Below, in pieces: positions 1 through 7,823 of a stretch of DNA of 64,000 nt. This stretch comes from Candidatus Thalassarchaeaceae archaeon. Its GTDB lineage: Archaea > Thermoplasmatota > Poseidoniia > Poseidoniales > Thalassarchaeaceae. The stretch's first letter is position 1, and every line of letters starts with the position of its first letter. A program made the position numbers and the translations under genes. The notes beneath the pieces are model-generated. The model ran no database searches. It was not told the DNA's origin and saw only the letters and a list, made by a program, of their open reading frames with translations. Location: contig JAJPRE010000007.1 of NCBI GenBank assembly GCA_023700245.1, forward strand, positions 1 to 64,000, given 5' to 3'.

Positions 1-39
1 GAAATCGAAGAGGTTTCTGTAGGGGCTAAGTTAATCTAA
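1..39 (+). CDS. Archaellin, C-terminal end (partial)
   Basis: The first 13 codons read EIEEVSVGAKLI and a stop, entering the window in frame. They closely match the end of the archaellin that follows (EIETIAIGDKLI), so this is the 3' end of a tandem archaellin paralogue. The rest lies outside the window. A strong purine-rich ribosome binding site for the next gene (ggagga) lies 15-25 bases downstream, so the two were probably co-transcribed. The paralogue call rests on this short C-terminal match alone. Confidence 0.75.
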   Translation, partial: EIEEVSVGAKLI

Positions 40-68
40 GGATTAAGGAGATAATGGAGGAATAAATT

Positions 69-725
69 ATGAATTACGAATTAATTAATACAACAAAAAA
101 TAATGAAAAAGGATCGATTGGTATTGGAGCAATGATTGTTTTCATTGCACTAATTTTGGTAGCTGCTGTTGCATCTACTGTTATTATTAAGACTGCTGAA
201 GAATTACAAGATAGGGCAGAAAAAACTGGTGACGATACTCGTGATCAAATATCCGGTAAATTATTAGTTACAGATGCATATATTGCGGCTGATTGCACCT
301 ATGCAGCCAACGCCTTCGCTGCTGATTGTGCTGTATCTGCAGATAACGATATTGATATGATTACGGTAATAGCTAAGCTCGCATCAGGTTCTGATAATAC
401 ACTTCCGGGTTCTATGAGTTACACAATAGCATGTGATGATGGTACTGGTACTTTCGCAACTGATCACGCTTTACTGGATTCAACGGCTGCTGATCCCGAT
501 GCACTCCATGATGCAGATATTAGAACAATGTCCAATACCGATATTCTTGATACAACATCCCTTTCGTCCGGAGAGCAATTCAAATTTGATATCCACACAA
601 CCAACTGTGATGCGGCAGCTATAGTAGGAGGAGCATTATCTCTTACATTAAATGTCCAAGGTGGTGGAGACACACGTCTGGATTTGGAAATTGAAACCAT
701 TGCCATCGGAGACAAACTCATCTGA
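69..725 (+). CDS. arlB: Archaellin (major archaellum filament protein)
   Basis: This is the subunit of the archaellum filament. The N-terminus has a class III (type IV pilin-like) signal: a short polar leader ending EKG at residues 13-15, then SIGIGAMIVF and a long hydrophobic helix, as in archaellins. Cleavage by prepilin peptidase is expected after Gly15. The 218-aa length is normal. The mature part is acidic and carries four cysteines (DCTY, DCAV, ACDD, NCDA), unusual for an archaellin. I see no N-X-S/T sequon after the leader. The end matches the upstream partial gene, indicating tandem archaellins. The ATG start has a ggagga ribosome binding site. It heads the archaellum operon. Confidence 0.93.
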   Translation: MNYELINTTKNNEKGSIGIGAMIVFIALILVAAVASTVIIKTAEELQDRAEKTGDDTRDQISGKLLVTDAYIAADCTYAANAFAADCAVSADNDIDMITVIAKLASGSDNTLPGSMSYTIACDDGTGTFATDHALLDSTAADPDALHDADIRTMSNTDILDTTSLSSGEQFKFDIHTTNCDAAAIVGGALSLTLNVQGGGDTRLDLEIETIAIGDKLI

Positions 726-778
726 GAGTGTTTCCTAAAGTTATGTCTCAAGGAGATTATGACTATGGAGGATAAAAA

Positions 779-1591
779 ATGGGTCTTTTTGATAACCTAC
801 CGTTCAGCGGCTTAGGTACAGATGGGGATATGACCAAACGTTTAGAGCGTGTTGCAAAGCTTTCTATAGAGCAAGTAGATATTCCCTCTGAGTTTAGGCC
901 TACGGATTTAGAAGCTTGGTTATTTGCTCCTGCTGGTACTAGAGTAGGAATTCTTGGAGAGCCACAAGGAAATAACCAATCTGAATTGACGCCAGAACTT
1001 GTTGAATTAATCAAGGACAGATTCGAAAGATTAGAAACTGCATTAGATTTAATGGAAACTAATATAAAAATCACTCAACAACAAACAGCGGAAATGGCCG
1101 GAGCATCACTCGGGAGTAGCCCTATATCTGAATCATCATCAGACATGATTCATAGTGTTAACTCAGATGGAGAAGTTGTAAGTAAACCTGTACCTACAAT
1201 ATCTACAGATGATCCTATATTCGGTTCACACCAAAATTCAGCTGGACCTGGTTTACTAGATTTGTATGAAGCACAATCATTAGCAGTAAATCCATTCTTA
1301 AGGGCAAGTGATGCTGGAGAATTATTGACAGGACCACAAATTGACTCTGCAAAATTATCTGCATTACTCCTTGATAATATGTCAGGGGCGGATTCATTGA
1401 GATTCATAAAAAATGCAGGGGCATCCGGAATACTTACTAGTAATGAACAAGACTCACTTTCAGCAATAGTTTCTCTTGCAGAACCGGGAGAAAAATCAGA
1501 AGGACCACCTTCTTTGTCAAATCGTAACCTCCTTACTTTTGCCGCTATGATTGATGCTTGGAGGGTTCAACTATCTCAAAAGGAGGTATGA
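779..1591 (+). CDS. ArlC/D/E-like archaellum accessory protein
   Basis: 270 aa, between the archaellin and arlF, where euryarchaea carry arlC/D/E. The N-terminal half (about residues 15-110) has a segment resembling the helical ArlC region, ending in a coiled-coil-like stretch (LVELIKDRFERLETALDLME). A low-complexity Ser/Pro/Gly linker follows. The C-terminal part (about 160-265) resembles the ArlD/E domain, with a 'SLRFIKNAGASGILTSNEQD' stretch like the family's helix leading to 'GWIS'. ArlC/D/E proteins form the cytoplasmic ring linking the motor to the switch and chemotaxis machinery. Here one gene seems to replace two or three. It starts at ATG after ggagga. Placement is strong; domain similarity is judged by eye. 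Confidence 0.7.
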   Translation: MGLFDNLPFSGLGTDGDMTKRLERVAKLSIEQVDIPSEFRPTDLEAWLFAPAGTRVGILGEPQGNNQSELTPELVELIKDRFERLETALDLMETNIKITQQQTAEMAGASLGSSPISESSSDMIHSVNSDGEVVSKPVPTISTDDPIFGSHQNSAGPGLLDLYEAQSLAVNPFLRASDAGELLTGPQIDSAKLSALLLDNMSGADSLRFIKNAGASGILTSNEQDSLSAIVSLAEPGEKSEGPPSLSNRNLLTFAAMIDAWRVQLSQKEV

Positions 1592-1595
1592 AATA

Positions 1596-2012
1596 ATGGC
1601 CGGATCAAGCATTGCTGGAATGATAGTTGGAACTGTTTTTATTGTAATTTTTGCTTCTGCCACTGTAACAATGGTCGATAATATCAATAAAGCCCAGCAG
1701 GCAACAGAAGTTAATTTACCAGATCCTGAAATTAATTTAATTACAGCTACTTGGACTAGTCCTGATGGTGGAACGCTAATATTGGAAATTAGTAATGTCG
1801 GCTCAGAAACAATTTCTATAAACTATATATATTTCTCTCTTGATGGAGGTACGCCAATATCTATTGGAGATCCTTCACTTACTTTAGATTCAACCGGATC
1901 TCTCTTTCCGGGAGAAACCATTCTTGTTACACAAACTGGCGTCACGGACGCTCCTACGGATGCATTACTAGTAGCGTTTGAATACTCCTCCTCTGTTACA
2001 GTGACACAGTAG
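1596..2012 (+). CDS. arlF: Archaellum protein F (ArlF-like)
   Basis: 138 aa from the ATG at 1596. The ORF-track start further upstream lies inside the previous gene, while this ATG follows aaaggaggt and sits four bases after that gene's stop. An N-terminal class III-type hydrophobic helix (MIVGTVFIVIFASATVTMV) is followed by a beta-rich extracytoplasmic domain with an internal 'ISNVGSETISINYIYF' strand pattern. ArlF binds the S-layer and, with ArlG, forms the stator anchoring the archaellum motor. Assignment rests on fold pattern, size and position between the C/D/E-like gene and arlG. Confidence 0.85.
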   Translation: MAGSSIAGMIVGTVFIVIFASATVTMVDNINKAQQATEVNLPDPEINLITATWTSPDGGTLILEISNVGSETISINYIYFSLDGGTPISIGDPSLTLDSTGSLFPGETILVTQTGVTDAPTDALLVAFEYSSSVTVTQ

Positions 2013-2022
2013 GAGTGAGAGC

Positions 2023-2514
2023 ATGGGTGACGGGCCGTCGGAATTAATTATGTTAACTACAGGATTAGTAGTTGCCACCATAGTTTCTTCATTACTATTA
2101 TCAACATGGGGCAGTATATCCCAAGGTCTTGATAATCAAGGTGAGCAGGAACTTATGGATTCTAAAACTAGGATATCAATAGTAAATAATCCAGCCTCGA
2201 TAACGTGGGATGAGACAGGTACTGATACCGATGTTAAAACATCAATATTTATACAAAACTCAGGTAAAACTACCTTAAATATTGAGTCCACGTACATTGT
2301 TATTGGAGGCGTTATGATGACAGCATCACCATCAGCCGCTTCTCCAACAATGTGGTCAGTCGGCGAAGTAATAGAATTCGAAATTACAGTCCTTGTGGCT
2401 GATTTTAATCCACCTGACGTTCCAACAGAATTTTTTCTAAATATTGGAGTTACATCAGAATTGAATTCACCTACGGGAACTTATAGTACTTCAGAGGTGA
2501 TTAGACTTGTCTGA
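2023..2514 (+). CDS. arlG: Archaellum protein G (ArlG-like)
   Basis: 163 aa with one N-terminal hydrophobic helix (about residues 9-28) and a beta-sandwich-like remainder (TSIFIQNSGKTTLNIESTYIVIGG), the usual ArlG architecture. ArlG caps or polymerises with ArlF as the pseudoperiplasmic stator. It starts 10 bases after arlF with a gagtgaga ribosome binding site. Its last codons overlap the TTG start of arlH by 8 bases, indicating translational coupling. ArlF and ArlG resemble each other, so the F/G order rests on operon convention. Confidence 0.83.
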   Translation: MGDGPSELIMLTTGLVVATIVSSLLLSTWGSISQGLDNQGEQELMDSKTRISIVNNPASITWDETGTDTDVKTSIFIQNSGKTTLNIESTYIVIGGVMMTASPSAASPTMWSVGEVIEFEITVLVADFNPPDVPTEFFLNIGVTSELNSPTGTYSTSEVIRLV

Positions 2515-3199
2515 ACAGGATGGGTTTGATTTCGGAATCATTCAGGACAGCCTTGCAAATAGTATGGGCGCTTCAATACCAAATCGTTCCATAGGAATCA
2601 TAAGTGGTGGAATCGGTGCTGGTAAGAGTTTAATATGTCAAAGATTGGCGTTCGGATTTGTACAAAATGGGGCTAAAGTAGCATATGTTACAACGGAGCT
2701 AACGACCAGAGGTTGGTTAGAGCAAGTTGCTAGCATTGGTTATGATATGGATAAGCGCATAGATGAAGGTAATTTTTTATTAATATCTAGTTTCGGAGTT
2801 ATTGCTGAAGAAATTCAAGAAAAAGTATCTCTAACTGATATTTTGAATTCTCCAGGTTTACTTGAAGCGGAAATAATAATAATAGATCGTGCATCTCAAA
2901 TACTCGCCCACGAAACGAATGCACATTTATTACTTTCACAATTAAGAAAATTTAATTCTTCAGGTAGAACAGTATTACTTACAATGGATAAAGAAGAAAT
3001 TGATTTAAGATTACTAAGAGAAATAAAGAATTCTGCCGAAGTAGTTTTAGATTTAGAGACAGCAACTATTGGTGGAGATACCGTTAGAACAATAGCTGTG
3101 ACTCGCTTTCTACGAGCTGCTGGTCCGACACAAGGAAGGATAGGCTGGAAAGTAATGCCTCAGATGGGCTTTATAGTAGATATTACTGCAGTCAGTTAA
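2507..3199 (+). CDS. arlH: Archaellum ATP-binding protein ArlH
   Basis: 230-aa RecA/KaiC-like ATPase. A Walker A (GGIGAGKS) lies at about residues 34-41 and a Walker B-like strand (EIIIIDRA) near residue 124. ArlH forms a ring with the ArlI motor ATPase and the membrane protein ArlJ; nucleotide binding by ArlH controls assembly. The start is TTG, overlapping the arlG stop by 8 bases. The next gene is arlI, as in other archaea. Size and motifs fit the family, and no alternative is likely. Confidence 0.92.
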   Translation: MSEQDGFDFGIIQDSLANSMGASIPNRSIGIISGGIGAGKSLICQRLAFGFVQNGAKVAYVTTELTTRGWLEQVASIGYDMDKRIDEGNFLLISSFGVIAEEIQEKVSLTDILNSPGLLEAEIIIIDRASQILAHETNAHLLLSQLRKFNSSGRTVLLTMDKEEIDLRLLREIKNSAEVVLDLETATIGGDTVRTIAVTRFLRAAGPTQGRIGWKVMPQMGFIVDITAVS

Positions 3200-3215
3200 A
3201 TAAAGAGGGGAAATT

Positions 3216-4955
3216 TTGGTCAGTGAAAATAACATAGAACCAGAATTTGATATTCAACCTGGTGATCTTGGAGGCTTAATGGCTCGTTATGCCCACATAC
3301 GAGTTTGGGTCGAAGCTTTTGAAAAAAAACATGGTACGAGGCCTATTTATTATGGTTGGTTAGACAGTGGTGCAAGAAAGATTGAGCCATGCAACTTAAT
3401 TTATGCTACAAGACCCCCTTGTTTTGCTCACGTTTACAAGCCATTAGTTGGTGAAGACGAAGCGGGAGCAACTCTTTGGTTTGGTCTGGAACCAACTTTA
3501 GAAAACGATGGTGAAGAAGAAATCAAAGATCAAATTGTTGAGAGATTATTGAGAGATGCTCCTCAAGCTGAAAGATTTGATGATGACAAACAATTTATTG
3601 ATATGTTAGATAAGATGATAGAGAAAACTTGCAAAGTAGGTTCAAACCCTCTATTGAATAGTCCTCTCTTAGTTCAGGCTAGAGAATTAATTGGATTGGG
3701 AGAACCACCAATATATGTTACTGAAGATCAGTTAGAACGGCTAAAGTATGTTATTGCTAGGGACTTAGTAAAAAATGGACCTCTGGAAACTCTACTTTCC
3801 GATGAGCAATTAGAAGACATTCACTCCGTTGGTTTATCTAGAATAATAATGGATCATAAAGTATTCAAATCTGTTATATCAAATATTAGATTTAAAGATT
3901 CAGCAGTTTTGAATCAATATCTCCGTTCCATGTCGGAAAGAATAGGAAGACCTGTTTCAGATTCAAAACCTATCATAGATGGTTCATTATTAGATGGCTC
4001 AAGAATAAACATAATTTACAGTGACGATGTATCTATTTCAGGACCTTCTTTTACAATTAGAAAATTCGCTGAAGAAACTATTTCAATTATTCAATTGATA
4101 AAATGGGGGACTTTATCGGCTCAACAAGCTGCATATATTTGGTTAGGCTTACAATTCGGGCAGTCGATGTTAGTATCAGGAGAAACTGCTTCTGGAAAAA
4201 CAACTACATTGAATGCCATTTTACCATTCGTTGACCATCAAGTAAAGATATATTCTGCTGAAGATACTCCAGAGGTAAAAGTTTCACATAAGTTATGGCA
4301 ACGTCTAGTAACTAGAGATTCAAAGAATGAAGACTCTCGAGTTGAAATGTTCGATTTATTGAAAGCCGCACTGCGTTCAAGACCAAGATACATAATAATT
4401 GGAGAAATACGAGGTGTCGAGGGAGCAACAGCATTCCAAGCAATGCAGACTGGACATCCGGTAATTGGAACGTTTCACGCATCATCAATTGTAAAGATGA
4501 TCCAAAGATTCACCGGAGATCCAATAAATGTTCCAACTAGATTTTTTGATAATCTAAATTTTGCTATATTTCAAGAAGTTGTGGAATCAGAAGGTAAAGG
4601 AATTGTCAGGAGAGTAACGGGAGTAGATGAAATCATAGGATATAATAAGATTGCAGATGGTGTTCTAACAAGAGGTATGTTTGAATGGGACCCAGTTCAA
4701 GATGTTCATTATTTTAGAGGCATGTTTCAATCATATATTTTAGAAAATAGAATTGCACCATTTATGGGTTTTCAAAATAAAAGATTAATTTATGATGAAT
4801 TACAAAGAAGGACCGAAGTTATCGAAAGAATGGTTGAGCGAGACCTCACTCACTTTGATGACGTATTCGATTTACTTGATATATTTTATATTCAAGGTTG
4901 GGAACCATTTGTAGAAAATGTTGAAACTTGGGTGGGTAAAAATCACGAACAGTGA
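3216..4955 (+). CDS. arlI: Archaellum motor ATPase ArlI
   Basis: 579-aa secretion/motor ATPase of the type II/IV family that powers both assembly and rotation of the archaellum. Visible motifs are Walker A GETASGKTT (about residues 320-330), the Asp box YSAEDTPEVK, Walker B IIIGEIRG (about 390) and the His box GHPVIGTFHASS. The start is TTG at 3216, preceded by agagggg. It lies 16 bases after arlH and 9 bases before arlJ. Length is normal for ArlI including its N-terminal domain. Confidence 0.96.
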   Translation: MVSENNIEPEFDIQPGDLGGLMARYAHIRVWVEAFEKKHGTRPIYYGWLDSGARKIEPCNLIYATRPPCFAHVYKPLVGEDEAGATLWFGLEPTLENDGEEEIKDQIVERLLRDAPQAERFDDDKQFIDMLDKMIEKTCKVGSNPLLNSPLLVQARELIGLGEPPIYVTEDQLERLKYVIARDLVKNGPLETLLSDEQLEDIHSVGLSRIIMDHKVFKSVISNIRFKDSAVLNQYLRSMSERIGRPVSDSKPIIDGSLLDGSRINIIYSDDVSISGPSFTIRKFAEETISIIQLIKWGTLSAQQAAYIWLGLQFGQSMLVSGETASGKTTTLNAILPFVDHQVKIYSAEDTPEVKVSHKLWQRLVTRDSKNEDSRVEMFDLLKAALRSRPRYIIIGEIRGVEGATAFQAMQTGHPVIGTFHASSIVKMIQRFTGDPINVPTRFFDNLNFAIFQEVVESEGKGIVRRVTGVDEIIGYNKIADGVLTRGMFEWDPVQDVHYFRGMFQSYILENRIAPFMGFQNKRLIYDELQRRTEVIERMVERDLTHFDDVFDLLDIFYIQGWEPFVENVETWVGKNHEQ

Positions 4956-4964
4956 GGCATTCTG

Positions 4965-6761
4965 ATGGAATCAAAATTATCAAATTGGCAAATAACTCTT
5001 TTACGTTTGGGTATGCCATTTACGCAGTATCTAATTATATTTGCATTACCTGCTACTATCCTTGCATTAATAGTGGGGGGATTTGTTGCTTACTCTGCAG
5101 GCACTTCATTACAGCTTTTTCCCAAATTAATTCTTACAATATTGTTCCCATTATTGACTTTGAGTGCAGTTTTACTTTATCCTCTTTCAAATACTTCAAA
5201 ATTAGCTACTGAAATAGAACAAGATATGCATATGTTCATTACTAGAATGGGTATTTTGTCTTTAGGTGAACAAGCTGAGAGAGGTATGTTCGATATCCTA
5301 AAAGATATGAAGGATTATGGGGCATTGGCAAATGAGGTTCAGGCAATTGAAACTCTTGTAACAAAATGGCATACAAATTTACCAGAAGCTGCCAGAATTG
5401 TTGGCAGACAAAGCCCATCTCCAATATGGAGTGATTTTTTAGATCGAATGTCATTCTCAGTTGAAGTTGGTCAACCAATTGGAGAATTTATGAGAAGCGA
5501 GTCTGAAACTTTTGAATCGCAATATCAGACACTATATGATGCCAGGTTAGAACAATTAGACACTTTACGTGAAACCTTCGTCTCTCTTACAACTACAGGA
5601 ATGTTACTTTTGGTTGTTTCAGGACTCCATCTTGTACTATTCCAAGTCGGTGACGGAACTAATGATTTAATTGCAATAATAATTCGATCAAGGTATGTAA
5701 TTGGAGCATCTGCATTATTCGCTTTTCTACAATTCGGCGCATGGTTTTTGTTTACATTAGTCATACCCGATGAACCCTTATTCGCCAGGCATACATTTAA
5801 TACAAAACAAAAAATTAATCTTCGCAGAGCATGGATTGCTGCTACGTTTTTAGTTACATTTGAATCCTTAGGATTTTTATATGTTCTAGCAACAAGTGAC
5901 TTCGGTAGTTTATTATTAACCAATTGGAAATATTATGGACTTTTCATGATAGCACTGACTATGACGCCATTTTTATTACCATCAATTTTAGTTTCTCGTG
6001 AAGAAGTAAAAGTAAGGAGGAGAGATGAAGCCTTCCCTGAATTTATACGTGCTTTCGGAGGAACAGCCCAAGCACGTAGTGCAGAACCAAGTGCAATGAT
6101 CAAAGCTCTAAGCAGTATTGATTTTGGCGCTTTAAGTAGCTCTATTGATCAATTAGAAAAACGATTAGCAATGAGGATAGATAGTGACTATTCATGGGAC
6201 TGGTTTGCTGCGGATAATAATTCTATGATGGTTTCAAGATTTACTAGAGTATTCTTAGAAGGCTCCCAATCTAGTGGTGAGGCTGGAACAGTTGGAGACC
6301 TAGTTTCTCAGAGTACAGCAGGATTGCTTGCACTAAGAAATAGAAGGGAAATATCTGCTGGAACTATGAGGGGCGTATCTTATGGTATCTTAATAGCAAT
6401 GATTATTGCTCTAAATATTACAATTGAAATTGTAGCCGGTTTAGGAGAGCAAATTGCAGAAGTAGCAGCAGGATTACTATCCTCAGGTGCCAGTGGAGCA
6501 GGCGCCGGTGATTTAGCAGTGGGATTGCCGGTTCTGACAGATACGGCTGGAGTAGAACAAAACATACTTGTCTTCAATATTACTAGCTCATTTCTAATTA
6601 TTGTTGTAATAGTTGTTTTAGGATTTATTACTGCTAGAATTAAAGGTGGAGGTTTTACCTTATCACTAGGACAAATGATACAAATGATGTGGGTTGCTGC
6701 AATCTCCAGTGGAATAAGCGCATTTGTTCTTACTAATTCAGTTGGAGTATTTACAGGCTAA
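4965..6761 (+). CDS. arlJ: Archaellum platform membrane protein ArlJ
   Basis: 598-aa polytopic protein with two type II secretion system F-type cytoplasmic modules separated by membrane helices: one pair near residues 20-75, a group near 210-330 and a C-terminal group near 470-598. A basic loop (VSREEVKVRRRDEAFPEF) begins the second module, as in ArlJ/TadC proteins. ArlJ is the membrane platform on which ArlI works. ATG start, 9 bases after arlI. It is the last of the contiguous structural genes; the peptidase follows after a short gap. Confidence 0.94.
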   Translation: MESKLSNWQITLLRLGMPFTQYLIIFALPATILALIVGGFVAYSAGTSLQLFPKLILTILFPLLTLSAVLLYPLSNTSKLATEIEQDMHMFITRMGILSLGEQAERGMFDILKDMKDYGALANEVQAIETLVTKWHTNLPEAARIVGRQSPSPIWSDFLDRMSFSVEVGQPIGEFMRSESETFESQYQTLYDARLEQLDTLRETFVSLTTTGMLLLVVSGLHLVLFQVGDGTNDLIAIIIRSRYVIGASALFAFLQFGAWFLFTLVIPDEPLFARHTFNTKQKINLRRAWIAATFLVTFESLGFLYVLATSDFGSLLLTNWKYYGLFMIALTMTPFLLPSILVSREEVKVRRRDEAFPEFIRAFGGTAQARSAEPSAMIKALSSIDFGALSSSIDQLEKRLAMRIDSDYSWDWFAADNNSMMVSRFTRVFLEGSQSSGEAGTVGDLVSQSTAGLLALRNRREISAGTMRGVSYGILIAMIIALNITIEIVAGLGEQIAEVAAGLLSSGASGAGAGDLAVGLPVLTDTAGVEQNILVFNITSSFLIIVVIVVLGFITARIKGGGFTLSLGQMIQMMWVAAISSGISAFVLTNSVGVFTG

Positions 6762-6820
6762 CTCCTTTTTAGCGCTGATATATAGAAATCTTGATGATTG
6801 ATGATTAGGTGCTTCAATTG

Positions 6821-7822
6821 ATGGATAGCAACTCTGCAGTCGTTTTTCTAAGGCTATTATTGTTATATTCATGCTTACTAGTAGCTGCTAAGTCGGACAT
6901 ATCAAAGTTCTTAGTAAAAAATAAACATTGGATATACTTTTCTCCATTTGCAATTATATTACTAATTCTAGATATGATCATATCTAAATCTTCAATTTGG
7001 AATATTTTTATGATTTTTACATTAGTATCCATAGCAGCCTCATCATTAGGTATCGTTCCAAATATTAAGCAAATTACTACTTTTAATCTAATAAATTATT
7101 GTATAATAATTTGTTATATTTTAGGTTTCATGGGTATAATCAATGGAATATTCTATTATACTCAAATAGACTACTATTCCCTAATTCTTCAAACGGAAAG
7201 TCATAATGTAACATTATGGTGGACACTAGTATTTGCTTCAATATCGATGATTTTCTATAAGCTTATATGGAGATATGGATTAATTCAAGGAGGGGCAGAC
7301 GTCAAAGCTCTTATTTGGACTACACTTTTAATTCCTAGTTGGGCATTTATTCCTCAGCCCTATATTTATCAAACTACATTGATTGAAAGAGAGGATATAA
7401 TAGTGCAATTACCTCCATCTTTTGTATTATTTCTATGGGGAAGTAGTGTTTTTATTATTGCACCTATTATATATTTAATTAGAAATATTCTAGAAAAAAA
7501 TATAAAATCATTATCGGACTTAAAAGTAGCATGGCATGCAAGAAAAGTCTTATTATCAGAGATTTCAGGAAATAAATTTTGGATCTTATCTGAGATTATC
7601 ATGGATGATAATGAACAATATATTGATACTAAAAATCGAATTTTACCCGATATAAATAATGAAAATAAAAGTATTCAAGAGAGAATTGATGAATTTAAAA
7701 AATATGATATTGAGAAAATATGGGTCACAAACAAGTATCCATTTATGGGGTATCTTTTCTTTGGAATATTTCCATTAATTATTTTTGGAGATCCAATTGC
7801 AATAATTTTAACATTAATATAA
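6821..7822 (+). CDS. arlK: Prearchaellin/prepilin peptidase (A24-like aspartic protease)
   Basis: About 333 aa with several membrane helices. It has the two aspartates expected of the family: one after the first helix (AKSDISKF, about residue 24) and one in a GxGD-like motif (QGGADVKAL, about residue 160). It removes the class III leader from the archaellin. It lies 60 bases after arlJ on the same strand, completing the operon. The track start is a GTG at 6809; I prefer ATG 6821 because an aggtg ribosome binding site precedes it and the protein then begins just before the first helix. A TTG at 6818 is also possible. The gene abuts the convergent polD gene with a one-base gap. Confidence 0.85.
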   Translation: MDSNSAVVFLRLLLLYSCLLVAAKSDISKFLVKNKHWIYFSPFAIILLILDMIISKSSIWNIFMIFTLVSIAASSLGIVPNIKQITTFNLINYCIIICYILGFMGIINGIFYYTQIDYYSLILQTESHNVTLWWTLVFASISMIFYKLIWRYGLIQGGADVKALIWTTLLIPSWAFIPQPYIYQTTLIEREDIIVQLPPSFVLFLWGSSVFIIAPIIYLIRNILEKNIKSLSDLKVAWHARKVLLSEISGNKFWILSEIIMDDNEQYIDTKNRILPDINNENKSIQERIDEFKKYDIEKIWVTNKYPFMGYLFFGIFPLIIFGDPIAIILTLI

Positions 7823-7823
7823 A

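Noticed and set aside
4952-5212. 86-aa + ORF overlapping arlI/arlJ
   Set aside because: It is a frame-shifted shadow of arlJ, which has the family features and better start.
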